In this document: one piece after another, positions 1-9,170 of the stretch
How positions within the stretch are numbered: the first letter of the stretch is position 1
Layout: every line of letters starts with the position of its first letter
Made by a program: the position numbers and the translations under genes
Notes under the pieces: generated by a model
Database searches by the model: none
Told to the model about the DNA's origin: nothing
What the model saw: only the letters and a program-made list of their open reading frames with translations
Assembly (NCBI GenBank): GCA_903828515.1
Contig: CAIKMD010000007.1
Location: 1,144,706-1,208,705 of the forward strand
Direction: 5' to 3'
Length of the DNA: 64,000 nucleotides
DNA from: an uncultured Rhodospirillales bacterium
Lineage (GTDB): Bacteria; Pseudomonadota; Alphaproteobacteria; ATCC43930; CGMCC-115725

Positions 1-256
1 CGACGAAGAGGGGGCCGGTGATTCCGGCGCTGCTCCGGTGCTGACAAATCGCTTGGGCAATCGCCAGGATGTGGCTTTCGTTGAAACCTTTGTGGAAGGC
101 GGAACCGCGATGCCCCGACGTGCCGAAGGCTACGCGCTGGGCCGGCACGGCAGGGTCCGGCTTGCCGGTGAAATAGGCATCCACCAGCTTTGATGTGTCG
201 ATCAAGTTCGATGGATCGGCGGGCTTCCCGGCGAAGGGGCTGATGGTGTCGGCCAT
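1..256 (-). CDS. pgm: Phosphoglucomutase, alpha-D-glucose specific (N-terminal part; gene runs off the window)
   Basis: Only the first 85 codons are present, read leftward from an ATG at 256-254. Phosphoglucomutase interconverts glucose-1-phosphate and glucose-6-phosphate in the cytoplasm, linking glycogen and sugar-nucleotide synthesis to glycolysis and the pentose phosphate pathway. The visible N-terminus carries FGTSGHRGS near residue 48, the conserved early block of bacterial Pgm that precedes the phosphoserine loop, then [13 protein letters not shown], also typical. The phosphoserine, metal and sugar-binding loops lie outside the window. It diverges from the gnd-zwf-pgl-rpiA operon, which fits a shared glucose-6-phosphate theme. 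The family call is firm; intactness of the gene cannot be judged. Confidence 0.85.
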   Translation of the reverse strand, partial: MADTISPFAGKPADPSNLIDTSKLVDAYFTGKPDPAVPAQRVAFGTSGHRGSAFHKGFNESHILAIAQAICQHRSSAGITGPLFV

Positions 257-374
257 GACATGCTTTCTATTACAAACAATTCACTCGATCCACGGCATTG
301 CGCCTTATCGGGCTCGAAATATCGGCATTATGAACCAAATGATGGGGTGGACCGTTTCACCTAACCGGGATTCG

Positions 375-403
375 CTCTTGTCCGATGGCGTGATAGACAA
401 GAG
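375..403. promoter_or_regulatory. Inverted repeat in the pgm/gnd divergent region
   Basis: CTCTTGTC (375-382) and GACAAGAG (396-403) form a perfect 8-bp inverted repeat around a 13-base spacer, 34 bases before the gnd start. It could be a repressor site for the sugar-phosphate operon or a hairpin in the gnd leader. I do not recognise the motif as a known regulator's site. Confidence 0.35.
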
Positions 404-437
404 TTTCGACCAGCCGGATTTTCAACGGAGCGACGCG

Positions 438-1448
438 ATGGAACTTGGGATAATCGGACTTGGCCGCATGGGCGGCAATATTTCGCGCCGTTTGATGAAG
501 GCAGGGCATCGCTGCGTGGTCTTCGACTCCAACGCCAAGCCGCGTGAAGCCCTCGCGAAAGAAGGGGCTACCGATGCCGCCTCGCTCGCCGCCCTGGTCA
601 AGGCGTTTGGCGAGAAACCGCGCGCGGTCTGGGTGATGCTCCCCGCGGGCAAGATCACCGAAGAAACCGTCGATGCGCTGGCCGGCTTGCTCGAACCCGG
701 CGACATCATCATCGATGGCGGCAACAGCTTTTACAAAGACGATATAAGGCGCGCGCGGACATTGGGCGAAAAACACATTCGCTATGTCGATTGCGGCACG
801 TCGGGCGGCATCTGGGGGATCGAGCGCGGCTACTGCATGATGATCGGCGGTCCGAAAGACGCCGTCGATCATCTCGATCCGATCTTCGCGGCGCTTGCGC
901 CGGGTCTGGGCACGATCTCGCGCACGCCCGATCGGGGCAAGGGCGATCCCCGGGCCGAGCGGGGTTATATCCACGCGGGCCCGTCGGGCGCCGGGCATTT
1001 CGTCAAGATGGTGCATAACGGCATCGAGTACGGTCTGATGCAGGCTTATGCCGAAGGCTTCGACATCCTGCGCAACAAGGATTCGAAAGACTTGCCGGAA
1101 GACGAGCGCTTCACGCTCAACCTGCCCGATATCGCCGAAGTCTGGCGGCGCGGTAGCGTCGTCTCCTCGTGGCTTTTGGATCTCAGCGCGTCCGCTTTGG
1201 CCAAGGATCCGCAATTGTCGTCGTTCTCGGGTTTCGTGCAGGATTCGGGCGAAGGCCGCTGGACGATCGAGGCCGCGATCGAAGAGGCCGTGCCGGCGGA
1301 GGTTCTATCGTCGGCGCTCTATGCCCGTTTTCGTTCGCGGCAGGAACATACGTTTGCGGAAAAGATGCTCTCCGCGATGCGCCTCGGTTTCGGCGGGCAC
1401 GTCGAAGGCAAGGAAGCGTCCAACCCGGCCCCGACGACCGAACGGTAA
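438..1448 (+). CDS. gnd: 6-phosphogluconate dehydrogenase, decarboxylating, short type
   Basis: Oxidatively decarboxylates 6-phosphogluconate to ribulose-5-phosphate in the cytoplasmic pentose phosphate pathway. The 336-residue protein opens with a Rossmann GLGRMG motif (residues 7-12), then [11 protein letters not shown] near 92 and [19 protein letters not shown] near 181-199, where Lys190 and the following His-Asn correspond to the catalytic and substrate-binding block of the family. At about 335 residues it is the short type (YqeC/GndA-like), often NAD-preferring, not the 470-residue E. coli type. The start at 438 is preceded by GGAG. A longer reading from 195 adds 81 residues lacking any dehydrogenase motif and overlaps pgm, so it was rejected. 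zwf follows after 4 bases, so this is the first gene of a pentose-phosphate operon. Confidence 0.95.
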   Translation: MELGIIGLGRMGGNISRRLMKAGHRCVVFDSNAKPREALAKEGATDAASLAALVKAFGEKPRAVWVMLPAGKITEETVDALAGLLEPGDIIIDGGNSFYKDDIRRARTLGEKHIRYVDCGTSGGIWGIERGYCMMIGGPKDAVDHLDPIFAALAPGLGTISRTPDRGKGDPRAERGYIHAGPSGAGHFVKMVHNGIEYGLMQAYAEGFDILRNKDSKDLPEDERFTLNLPDIAEVWRRGSVVSSWLLDLSASALAKDPQLSSFSGFVQDSGEGRWTIEAAIEEAVPAEVLSSALYARFRSRQEHTFAEKMLSAMRLGFGGHVEGKEASNPAPTTER

Positions 1449-1452
1449 AGCG

Positions 1453-3063
1453 ATGCCCGACACCGAAACCATCCGAACCCACGGAACCGCGCAAGCGCCT
1501 CAGTCGGCGACGCCACGTCAGGCGCGTCCGGCCGATCCCTGCACGATGGTCATCTTCGGTGCCAGCGGTGACCTGACGCGGCGGCTGGTCGTGCCCGCAC
1601 TCTATAATCTTCTGCGCACCAAAGTTTTGCCCGAGAGCTTTGCCCTGATCGGCATTGCCCGCGCGGATGAAACCGCCGAGAGCTGGCGCGACAATCTCTA
1701 TGCGATGTTGAAGAGTTTTATCGGCAATCCGGCCGGCGAGTTCAAAATCGATCACATCGATGAAACGGTATGGAAGAAACTCGCTGATAAAATGATCTAC
1801 GTTCAGGGCGACATGACGAAGCCCGAACTCTACGAGGGACTTCGTGACGCGTTGGCGGAAGCGGACAAGACCCATCACACGCAAGGCAACGCGATCTTCT
1901 ATCTTGCCGTCGCCGATCACTTCTTCGGCACCGTCGTCGAAAATCTCGGCAAGGCCAAGCTGACCGATCAAAACGAAGGGTCGGATGGCAAGCCACAATT
2001 CTGGCGCCGGGTGGTGATCGAAAAGCCGTTCGGACATAGCGTCGACTCGGCGCGCGCGCTGGATACGCAGATCCTTCGCACCTTGCACGAAGACCAGATT
2101 TTCCGGATCGACCATTATCTCGGCAAGGATACGGTTCAGGCGATCATGGCATTCCGGTTCGCCAACGGGTTGTTCGAGCCGATCTGGAATCGCGACCGTA
2201 TCGATCATGTCCAGATCACGGCGGCGGAGACGGTCGGGGTCGAGAAGCGCGGCGAATTTTACGAAGTAACCGGGGCGTTGCGCGATATGGTGCCGAACCA
2301 TGTCCTGACGCTGTTGTCGATGGTGGCGATGGAGCCTCCCGTGGGTTTCGACGATGCATCGATCCGCACGAAGAAGGCGGATGTCTTTGCGGCGATGCCG
2401 GCGGTCACGCCGGCACGCGCCGTACGGGCGCAGTACCGCGCAGGCACGGTGTTGGGCAAGCCGGTCAAATCCTATCGCGATGAACCGGAAGTCGCGGCGG
2501 GGTCGAACGTCGAAACCTATGTCGCGATGCGGCTGGAGATCGACAATTGGCGCTGGGCCGGCGTGCCGTTCTATGTCAGGACCGGCAAGCATCTGTCGGC
2601 CCGAAACACCGAGATCGCGATCCGGTTCAAACAGGCGCCGTATGCCGCGTTTCAGGACACGCCGGTCGATACGCTGCGGCCCAACTGGCTGGTGCTGCGA
2701 ATCGCGCCGGACGAGGGCATCTCGCTTCAGTTCGAAGTGAAGCGTCCCGGACCGGTGGTGGAATTGGCAGCGGTCAAAATGGACTTCCGCTATCGCGACT
2801 GGTTCCCGAAGGAGCCCAATGTCGGATACGAGACGCTGATTTATGACGTGATGATCGGCGATCCGACGCTGTTCATGCGGGCCGACATGGTCGAGCAGGC
2901 GTGGCGCATCGTGCAGCCCGTGCTGGATGCCTGGGCTGCGGATAAGACCGAGATACCGACCTATGAATCGGGAAGCGATGGCCCGGCTTCAGCCGAGGAA
3001 TTGATCGCATACGACGGCAAGCGGGCATGGCGACCGGTGAGCCGCCCGCCCGAACCGACATGA
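1453..3063 (+). CDS. zwf: Glucose-6-phosphate 1-dehydrogenase
   Basis: First enzyme of the oxidative pentose phosphate and Entner-Doudoroff routes: oxidises glucose-6-phosphate to 6-phosphogluconolactone. The 536-residue protein has a variable, Pro/Ala-rich N-terminus of about 30 residues, the nucleotide-binding GASGDLTRR (36-44), VIEKPFG, and the active-site signature RIDHYLGKD (218-226) with the catalytic His. It is somewhat longer than the usual 490 residues because of the N-terminal extension. The ATG lies 4 bases after the gnd stop. Its TGA overlaps the pgl ATG (ATGA), so the two are probably translationally coupled. Edd and Eda are not in the window. Confidence 0.97.
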   Translation: MPDTETIRTHGTAQAPQSATPRQARPADPCTMVIFGASGDLTRRLVVPALYNLLRTKVLPESFALIGIARADETAESWRDNLYAMLKSFIGNPAGEFKIDHIDETVWKKLADKMIYVQGDMTKPELYEGLRDALAEADKTHHTQGNAIFYLAVADHFFGTVVENLGKAKLTDQNEGSDGKPQFWRRVVIEKPFGHSVDSARALDTQILRTLHEDQIFRIDHYLGKDTVQAIMAFRFANGLFEPIWNRDRIDHVQITAAETVGVEKRGEFYEVTGALRDMVPNHVLTLLSMVAMEPPVGFDDASIRTKKADVFAAMPAVTPARAVRAQYRAGTVLGKPVKSYRDEPEVAAGSNVETYVAMRLEIDNWRWAGVPFYVRTGKHLSARNTEIAIRFKQAPYAAFQDTPVDTLRPNWLVLRIAPDEGISLQFEVKRPGPVVELAAVKMDFRYRDWFPKEPNVGYETLIYDVMIGDPTLFMRADMVEQAWRIVQPVLDAWAADKTEIPTYESGSDGPASAEELIAYDGKRAWRPVSRPPEPT

Positions 3064-3788
3064 CGACCTTGTCCGGCGCAAAATTGGAAACGCTCGCCGA
3101 TTCCGAAGCATTGGCACGGCGGGCTGCGGACTGGTTGGCCGCGTCGGTGCGGGCGAGGGATGGGGTTGCCGCCGTTGCCTTGTCCGGGGGCTCGACGCCG
3201 CGCCGGCTTTATCGTCTTCTCGCCGGGCCGGCTTACCGCAATACGTTTCCCTGGGCGCGTGTCCACTGGTTTTGGGGTGACGAGCGTTTCGTGCCGCACG
3301 ACGATGGTGAGAGCAATTACCGCATGGCGTGGGAGGCGATGCTGTCGCGCGCCCCGATCCCGGCTGCCAATATCCATCGCGTGCCGACCGAAGGGATCGG
3401 TCCGGAGGCGGCGGCATCGGCCTATGAGCGCGAGCTGAAATCCTTTTACGGCGCGGACCGTCTCGATCCGGCGCGTCCGCTATTCGCGGCGACGTTGCTG
3501 GGCCTGGGCGTCGACGGGCATACGGCATCGCTATTTCCCGGGACTTCGGTGCTGGATGAACGCGAACGATGGGTCGCGGCCGTCGCCGATCCGCATGGCA
3601 AGATGCGCATCACGCTGACCTATCCGATCCTTGAAAGCAGCCGCAACGTCGCGTTCCTGGTCGAAGGACCGGAGAAACGAATGATCCTCGAACGCGTGCG
3701 AACGAGCGGCGAGGACAGCCTGCCGGCCGCGCGCTTTGATACATTCGGCGATCTGTGTCTCTTCAGGGATGCGGCGGCGGCGCACTAA
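3060..3788 (+). CDS. pgl: 6-phosphogluconolactonase
   Basis: Hydrolyses 6-phosphogluconolactone to 6-phosphogluconate, the step between Zwf and Gnd. The 242-residue protein belongs to the glucosamine-6-phosphate isomerase/6-phosphogluconolactonase family (DevB type). It shows VALSGGSTPRRLY near residue 38, WFWGDERFVP near 75 and LLGLGVDGHTASLFPG near 145, the three family blocks. The ATG at 3060 overlaps the zwf stop codon (ATGA). An in-frame ATG 11 codons upstream lies inside zwf and is less likely. rpiA begins two bases after the stop. Confidence 0.95.
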   Translation: MTTLSGAKLETLADSEALARRAADWLAASVRARDGVAAVALSGGSTPRRLYRLLAGPAYRNTFPWARVHWFWGDERFVPHDDGESNYRMAWEAMLSRAPIPAANIHRVPTEGIGPEAAASAYERELKSFYGADRLDPARPLFAATLLGLGVDGHTASLFPGTSVLDERERWVAAVADPHGKMRITLTYPILESSRNVAFLVEGPEKRMILERVRTSGEDSLPAARFDTFGDLCLFRDAAAAH

Positions 3789-3790
3789 GG

Positions 3791-4483
3791 ATGTCGGCAT
3801 CTGGACAGCAAGACGAATTCAAACGCGCGGCCGCCGCGCGGGCGGTCGAGGAAATCCACGACGGCATGATCGTCGGTCTCGGCAGCGGATCGACCGCCGA
3901 GTTCGCGGTCGAAGCCTTGGCGGCACGGGTGGTGAAAGGTTTGCGCGTCGAAGGCATTCCCACCTCCGAACGGACCGCGGCTCTGGCGCGACGCCTCGGC
4001 GTTCCGCTCACGGACTTTGCCGCGCATCGTCGGATCGATATCACCATCGATGGCGCCGATCAGGTCGAGCGCGGCACGCTCAATCTGATCAAGGGCCTCG
4101 GGGGCGCTTTATTGCGCGAAAAGATCGTGGCCACCGCCAGCGCCCGTATGATCGTCGTCGTCGATGCGTCCAAATTGGTCGATCGGCTCGGTGGCGCGGT
4201 GCCGCTGCCGGTGGAGATCGTGTCGTTCGGGTGGGAGGCCGTGCTCGCTTCGCTCGCTTCGGCCGCCTGTGCGCCGCGCCTGCGCCATGTCGATAGTCGG
4301 CCCTTCGTGACCGACAACGCGAACTACATCGCGGATTGTGCAATCACCGACATCGCCGACGCCGCGGCGTTGAATGTACGGCTCAAGACCATCGCTGGCG
4401 TTGTCGAAACCGGCCTCTTCATCGCACTGGCATCGCAAGTTTTTGTTGGGCGCGCCGGCGGCGTGGATGTTTTCTCGCGCTGA
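3791..4483 (+). CDS. rpiA: Ribose-5-phosphate isomerase A
   Basis: Interconverts ribose-5-phosphate and ribulose-5-phosphate, the product of Gnd, so the four genes from 438 form a coherent oxidative pentose phosphate operon. The 230-residue protein has GLGSGSTAEFAVEAL near 29-43 (phosphate-binding loop), ITIDGADQVE near 81 with the catalytic-region Asp residues, and KGLGGALLREKIVA near 97. The ATG at 3791 is two bases after pgl. An alternative upstream start would extend into pgl. The TGA (4481-4483) directly abuts the stop codon of the convergent gene at 4484, leaving no room for an intergenic terminator. Confidence 0.96.
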   Translation: MSASGQQDEFKRAAAARAVEEIHDGMIVGLGSGSTAEFAVEALAARVVKGLRVEGIPTSERTAALARRLGVPLTDFAAHRRIDITIDGADQVERGTLNLIKGLGGALLREKIVATASARMIVVVDASKLVDRLGGAVPLPVEIVSFGWEAVLASLASAACAPRLRHVDSRPFVTDNANYIADCAITDIADAAALNVRLKTIAGVVETGLFIALASQVFVGRAGGVDVFSR

Positions 4484-5458
4484 CTACGCCGGCAGGAATT
4501 TCTCCGTATAGAGTTTGGTCATGTCGGGTTCCTTGTCGAGGATGCTTAGTTCGACATAGGAGCGCGAGATGGCCGCGATGCCTTTCGGGTCGAAGCGTCC
4601 GGTCAATGACATCAGCGGAAGAACCATGTCGTAGACCTTCGACTGGACCGATTCGTCGAGCTTTGTGACCGGCATGACGATTCGGTTGGTTTCGTCCTTG
4701 TTGGCGCGCATGAAAGCAACCGTTTCGAACCACGCGGCATTGAATCCTTTGACGGCATCGGGACGTTCGTCGGCTACTTTCTGCGACGCGTAATTCGCGT
4801 GCATAATGAAGTTCGGCACATAATCGGCGCAGTTGACCAGCATGCGCGCGGCCTTTTGCGGCACCAGTGTCAGGCCGATCGCAGTATCGGCGACGACGGC
4901 ATCGACCTGATGGGTGCGCAGGGCGGCGATCGAGGCTTGCGGCCCGCCGAGCCCGACGGTCTTGATATCGCTCTTCGCCCAGCCTTTGAGCCGGGCGAGT
5001 TCGAAGATGACCCACTCGGTGGGCGATCCCGTCGAGGCAACGCCGATCGTCTTGCCTTTCAGGCCGTCGGTGGTCTCGATCGCCGAATCACCGGGCACGA
5101 TGACCGAGAGTTCGACCGGCGGGCCCAGGGTTTGCGCCATGCAGATCGCCGGTTCGCCCTTGACGATATTGACCATGGTCGAGCCCGAGCCGAGCGCGAT
5201 ATCGAGCGCGCCGGCGGTCATCGCCTGATGCATGCCCGCCGAGCCGTTGAAGGTGATCACGTCGAGTTCGACGCCGTGCTTGGCAAAATTGCCCTTGGCG
5301 AGACCCACGTCGATCGGCGTATAGGCAAACAGATCGGCGATGGATTTGGCGACCGTCAATTTCGTCGCGGCGCCACGCGAAAGTCGCGGCGCGCCGAAGA
5401 GCGCGGCCGAAGCCGCGAGCCCCTTGAGCACGGGCCGCCGTCCGAATGATGTTGTCAT
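4484..5458 (-). CDS. Tat-exported ABC-type substrate-binding protein (NMT1/SsuA/TauA-like)
   Basis: Probable periplasmic binding protein of the NitT/TauT/SsuA group, 324 residues. The N-terminus has a twin-arginine segment, GRRPVLKGLAASAALFGAP (about residues 6-24), suggesting Tat export. The mature part has the two-lobe features of the group: an early lobe with GLAKGNFAKHGVELDVITF, then LDIALGSGSTMV and LKGKTIGVASTGSPTEW. Members bind nitrate, taurine, sulfonates, thiamine precursors or aromatic acids, and the ligand here cannot be deduced. It is the last gene of a leftward unit with the enoyl-CoA hydratase (35-base gap) and the CoA transferase, and no permease or ATPase is next to it. A purine-rich GGGGGAA lies before the ATG. 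Confidence 0.8.
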   Translation of the reverse strand: MTTSFGRRPVLKGLAASAALFGAPRLSRGAATKLTVAKSIADLFAYTPIDVGLAKGNFAKHGVELDVITFNGSAGMHQAMTAGALDIALGSGSTMVNIVKGEPAICMAQTLGPPVELSVIVPGDSAIETTDGLKGKTIGVASTGSPTEWVIFELARLKGWAKSDIKTVGLGGPQASIAALRTHQVDAVVADTAIGLTLVPQKAARMLVNCADYVPNFIMHANYASQKVADERPDAVKGFNAAWFETVAFMRANKDETNRIVMPVTKLDESVQSKVYDMVLPLMSLTGRFDPKGIAAISRSYVELSILDKEPDMTKLYTEKFLPA

Positions 5459-5493
5459 CGTTTCCCCCTATTCCTTTTTTTAATTGTTCCGGT

Positions 5494-6327
5494 TCAGGCG
5501 TCCGGACGCTTGTAAGCGAGGTTTGGCCCACCTTTTTGCGACTTCAGATAAGAGTCCACATCGGCGGTCGCATCGACGGCCTTCGCCAGACGCTGCCCGA
5601 CAAGGTGATCGAGCTTCATCGCGTCGGTCAAGGACAGGTCGCGGCCCATCTGTACCGCGATCTTGGCATGTTCGAGCACGGCGAGATGACGCAACGACAA
5701 TTCGCGCGCGACCGCGTTGGTCTTGGCTTCGAGCTCGGCGGCAGGCATCGCGAGCGAGGCAAGGCCGATCCGCTCGGCCTCCGCACCCGAAATATTTTCG
5801 CCGACGAGCTGCATATAGGTCGCTTTCTTGATCGGAATTTGCGCGTGGACCAGGGTGCAGGTCGCGAACTGACCAAAGCTGCCGCGCATCACCTCGGGCA
5901 TTCCGATCTGGGCGTCATTGGCGGCGAACACGATATCGTGCGAGTTCATCAGCGCCAGCGCGCCGCCGAGGCAATACCCCTCGATCTGAGCGATGGTGAC
6001 GCGGGGGAAGAAGCGCAGTTCCTCGGCGAGACGGTCCATGGTGCGCGGCTGGTCCCAGTCGGCGAGGCCTTCATGGCTGACTCCGCGCAGGAACGGGAGG
6101 AAGAAGCCCGAACTGTAGGTGCCGCCGGCGCCCTTGGTGATGAGGATTTTCAGCTCGCGATCGGCGCGAACGATCTCGAGCGATTCGAAAAACGCCTGGA
6201 AGATTTCGCCGTTGAGCGAATTCTTCTTCTCCGGCCGATTGAGGGTGATACGGGCGACACCGGCATCGCTCAGTCGCTCGAGATGAAGCTCGGGCCAGAA
6301 TTTGATCTTTTCCCACTTGTCGGTCAT
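5494..6327 (-). CDS. Enoyl-CoA hydratase/isomerase (crotonase) family protein
   Basis: Crotonase-fold enzyme of 277 residues, acting on an acyl-CoA thioester (hydration, isomerisation or C-C cleavage). Visible features are ITLNRPEKKNSLN near residue 27, the first oxyanion-hole region, and EGYCLGGALALMNSHD near 117, the second. The stretch around PEVMRGSFGQFA is where hydratases usually carry a catalytic Glu, but the usual glycine-rich environment differs, so the exact reaction is open. It lies between a CaiB-type CoA transferase and a binding protein on the same strand with short gaps. That suggests import of a carboxylic acid, CoA activation by transfer, and side-chain processing. Confidence 0.85.
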   Translation of the reverse strand: MTDKWEKIKFWPELHLERLSDAGVARITLNRPEKKNSLNGEIFQAFFESLEIVRADRELKILITKGAGGTYSSGFFLPFLRGVSHEGLADWDQPRTMDRLAEELRFFPRVTIAQIEGYCLGGALALMNSHDIVFAANDAQIGMPEVMRGSFGQFATCTLVHAQIPIKKATYMQLVGENISGAEAERIGLASLAMPAAELEAKTNAVARELSLRHLAVLEHAKIAVQMGRDLSLTDAMKLDHLVGQRLAKAVDATADVDSYLKSQKGGPNLAYKRPDA

Positions 6328-6354
6328 CGCCTCGATCTCCCTGCCTTGTGTCGG

Positions 6355-7569
6355 TTAAATCAATTTGTCGGCGCGCATCCGCGCGATCTCGTCGGTGCTG
6401 CATCCCAACTCGCCGAGTATCTCGTCGGTATGCTCGCCCAGCGTGTCCGGCGCGTTGACCGGCCCCATCGGCGTATCGGTAAGCGTCACCGGAAAACCCA
6501 ACAGGTTTACCTCGCCTTTTTCGGGATGCGTCGCGACCTTGTGCATGCCCAGATGCTTGACCTGCGGGTCTTCCAGGGCCTCATCGAGGCGGTAGATCGG
6601 CGCGGCCGGAACGTCGGCGGCGACCAGAATGTCGAACCATTCGGTGCGCGTCCTGGCGCGAAAGACCGGGTTCAGGATTTCCTGCACGACGTGCCAGTTC
6701 TTTTGCTGGTCGCGCCCGGTGCGAAAGCGCGGATCGTCGAGCAGTTCTGGTTTGCCGACCGCGGTCACGAAATTGCGCCAGAACTTGGCCGGCGACGACA
6801 AGTGAATGGCTATCGGCAATCCGTCGCTGCAAATGAAGGCCCAGACTTTCGATGCGCGCGGCCGGTCGGTCGCCTCGGGCGGCTTGCCGCTGCCGAAATA
6901 GGTCATGTAGGGCTCGTTCATGAACCCCATCGTCGCCTGCAACAGGCTGGTCTCCACGAGTTGCCCCTTGCCGGTCCGCACGCGGGCATGGAGCGCCGCC
7001 ATGATGCCATAACTGGCAAAGAGGCCGGTCAGCGTGTCGGAAAATGTCGGACCCATCGGCTTGGGGTCGTTCATGTCGACGAGCAGACTGAGCAACCCGC
7101 TGAGGCCCTGGCCGACGATGTCGTAGACCGGCCGCTGCGCGTAAGGCCCGTCACGCCCCATGCCGGTGATCGAGCAATAGACGAGGCGGGGATTGAGCTT
7201 CGACAGCGCGGCATATCCGATGCCGAGTTTGTCGGCGACGCCGGGGCGGAAATTCTCGACAAAAACGTCGGCGTTGGCGACCAGCCGTTCGATGATCGCA
7301 CGGCCGCGCTTGTCGCGCAGGTTCAGTGTCAGACTGCGCTTGTTGCGGTTGAATGCATGAAAGATGGCGGCATAACCGCCGCGCTCGTCCCAGCCGCGAA
7401 AGGGATCGCCGCCTTCCGGGTCCTCGATCTTGATGACGTCGGCGCCCTGATCGGCGAGAAGCTGGCAGGCATAGGGGCCGGTCACGAAGCGCGCGACCTC
7501 GATGACGCGATAACCCGCAAGCGGTCCCTGCGACGCGGTGTGTGACTTTGGTGTTTCCTCGCCCGACAT
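6355..7569 (-). CDS. Family III CoA transferase (CaiB/BaiF type)
   Basis: Transfers CoA between carboxylic acids, family III (formyl-CoA transferase, CaiB, BaiF). The 404-residue protein starts with the family hallmark VIEVARFVTGPYACQLLADQ near residues 22-41, followed by GADVIKIEDPEGGDPFRGW and AFNRNKRSLTLNLRDKRG. In the middle it has YDIVGQGLSGL and DTLTGLFASYGIMAALH, the region around the catalytic Asp in this family. The last stretch, DTLGEHTDEILGELG, is also typical. It is the first gene of the leftward unit CoA transferase, enoyl-CoA hydratase, binding protein. A paralogue is encoded at 25207-26391. Donor and acceptor are unknown. Confidence 0.9.
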   Translation of the reverse strand: MSGEETPKSHTASQGPLAGYRVIEVARFVTGPYACQLLADQGADVIKIEDPEGGDPFRGWDERGGYAAIFHAFNRNKRSLTLNLRDKRGRAIIERLVANADVFVENFRPGVADKLGIGYAALSKLNPRLVYCSITGMGRDGPYAQRPVYDIVGQGLSGLLSLLVDMNDPKPMGPTFSDTLTGLFASYGIMAALHARVRTGKGQLVETSLLQATMGFMNEPYMTYFGSGKPPEATDRPRASKVWAFICSDGLPIAIHLSSPAKFWRNFVTAVGKPELLDDPRFRTGRDQQKNWHVVQEILNPVFRARTRTEWFDILVAADVPAAPIYRLDEALEDPQVKHLGMHKVATHPEKGEVNLLGFPVTLTDTPMGPVNAPDTLGEHTDEILGELGCSTDEIARMRADKLI

Positions 7570-7757
7570 GACGCCCAGCCTTGCATTGATTCGAGCGATC
7601 CGGCGCTTGACGCCGCTTTTGCGTGCTCGTTTCCCGCAGTTAACCCCGTTCCCATGCGCGGCACAATCGCCAATCCGGACATGCGGCGCGGCTTTAATTC
7701 CGCTACTATTTTTGCCGGTGTTTCGTCTCGGTCGACGTGAATTGTTTGATAGGGTCC

Positions 7758-9170
7758 ATGCGGCGTAGAAGTTTTCTGGCCGGTTCGACGGCCGCTGGTT
7801 TGTTGACCACCGCGCCGGCGCTGCACGCCGTCGCGGCGGAATCGTCGTTGCGCTTCGACCGGAAATTCGCGTTCGGCGTGTCCACCGCGGCTTTTCAGAT
7901 CGAGGGTGGTTTGAAAGCCGACGGTCGCGGCCCGAGCATCTGGGACAAAATCGCAGCCAGCGATGCGCCGGGTGCGCCCGATCCGTTCATTGGCCACTAT
8001 TATCGCTGGCGCGACGACGTGGCGCTTTTGAAACATTTGGGCATCGACGCCTATCGCTTCTCGGTTGCTTGGCCGCGCGTGATTCCGGACGGCGCGGGCG
8101 CGGTCAATCCCGCCGGCCTCGACTTCTATGACCGGTTGGTCGATGCGTTATTGGCCGCGAAGATCACGCCCTATCTCTGTCTCTATCATTGGGATCTGCC
8201 GGTCGCGTTGCAGCAACGCGGCGGCTGGCTCGATCGTGGGACCGTCGATGCTTTCGTGCGCTATGCGGGTATCGTGGCGGATCGGCTCGGCGACCGGGTC
8301 AAACACTGGATCCCGGTCAACGAGGCCCTGTCGATCGCTTATGGCGGTTACGCGATCGCTTTCTATCCGCCGTGGGTCAGCGATTTCCACGCGTATCTGA
8401 CGGCGGCGCACCATCTCAACCTGGCGCAGGGTGCTGTGATGAAGGCGCTGGCGGCGCCCGGCCGCCAGTTCGGGACGGCGATGTGTCTCTATCCGATCCG
8501 TCCCGTGTACGACACCAAGGACGATCAGGACGCGGCCACGCTGCGCGAAGCGACCACGACCAAGCTCTTTCTCGATCCGCTGTTGCGCGGGCGCTATCCG
8601 GCCGCGGTCGAAGACGGCATGGCATCGATCGTGCGCGACGGCGACAGCGCGATCATCCGCCACGATGTCGATTTCCTCGGCGTCAATTATTACGGGCCGG
8701 AATACTGCACGGCGGTTTCCCAGGCGCCACTCGGTGTCGACAAGGTCACGCCGCAAAGCCTGCCGGTCACGCAAGGCGGCATCGTGATCGACGCGGACGG
8801 ACTTTATGAGGTGTTGCGCGATCTACGCGATCATTACGGCAATCCGCCGGTCTATATCACTGAGAACGGCGCGGCTTTTCCCGATGTACTGACCGACGAC
8901 GGCAAGGTCGACGACCACAGCCGGGTCGATTATCTCGCCGAGCATTTTGCTGCCGCTCACCGGGCTCATGCGGAAGGCGCTGATCTGCGCGGCTATTTCG
9001 TGTGGTCGGCGTTCGACAATTACGAATGGCTCGTGGGCTTCAACAATCGCTACGGGCTGGTCTATATCGACGGGCAGGACAAGACGAGGGTGCCGAAAGC
9101 GTCCTTCGACTGGTACCGCCGCCTGATTGCCTCGCGCCGCTTTACGCCGCCGGCGCTCGTGCGTCGATAA
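7758..9170 (+). CDS. Exported glycoside hydrolase family 1 beta-glucosidase
   Basis: Retaining beta-glycosidase of family GH1, 470 residues from the ATG at 7758. The N-terminus MRRRSFLAGSTAAGLLTTAPA is a twin-arginine signal, so the enzyme probably acts in the periplasm, which is unusual for GH1 proteins. Family blocks are FAFGVSTAAFQIEGG after the signal, WDLPVALQQRGGW, the acid/base Glu189 in VNEAL, and the nucleophile Glu369 in YITENGAAF. It should release glucose or a related sugar from beta-glucosides. A start 7 codons upstream is possible but would precede the Tat arginines without improving the signal. The gene converges on and overlaps by 29 bases an FHS sugar permease that could import the product. 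Confidence 0.92.
   Translation: MRRRSFLAGSTAAGLLTTAPALHAVAAESSLRFDRKFAFGVSTAAFQIEGGLKADGRGPSIWDKIAASDAPGAPDPFIGHYYRWRDDVALLKHLGIDAYRFSVAWPRVIPDGAGAVNPAGLDFYDRLVDALLAAKITPYLCLYHWDLPVALQQRGGWLDRGTVDAFVRYAGIVADRLGDRVKHWIPVNEALSIAYGGYAIAFYPPWVSDFHAYLTAAHHLNLAQGAVMKALAAPGRQFGTAMCLYPIRPVYDTKDDQDAATLREATTTKLFLDPLLRGRYPAAVEDGMASIVRDGDSAIIRHDVDFLGVNYYGPEYCTAVSQAPLGVDKVTPQSLPVTQGGIVIDADGLYEVLRDLRDHYGNPPVYITENGAAFPDVLTDDGKVDDHSRVDYLAEHFAAAHRAHAEGADLRGYFVWSAFDNYEWLVGFNNRYGLVYIDGQDKTRVPKASFDWYRRLIASRRFTPPALVRR

Noticed and set aside
195..437. N-terminal extension of gnd from an ATG at 195
   Set aside because: The extension overlaps the first codons of pgm on the other strand, lacks dehydrogenase sequence, and a GGAG site precedes the ATG at 438 where the Rossmann motif begins.
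1183..2592. A 469-codon leftward open frame antisense to zwf and gnd
   Set aside because: It covers the coding sequence of well-conserved genes and shows no family pattern.
5446..7545. A 699-codon rightward open frame antisense to the CoA transferase and enoyl-CoA hydratase genes
   Set aside because: The opposite strand carries two genes with clear family motifs and ribosome sites. The long frame is rich in Arg, His and Gly without any domain, as expected of a GC-rich shadow.
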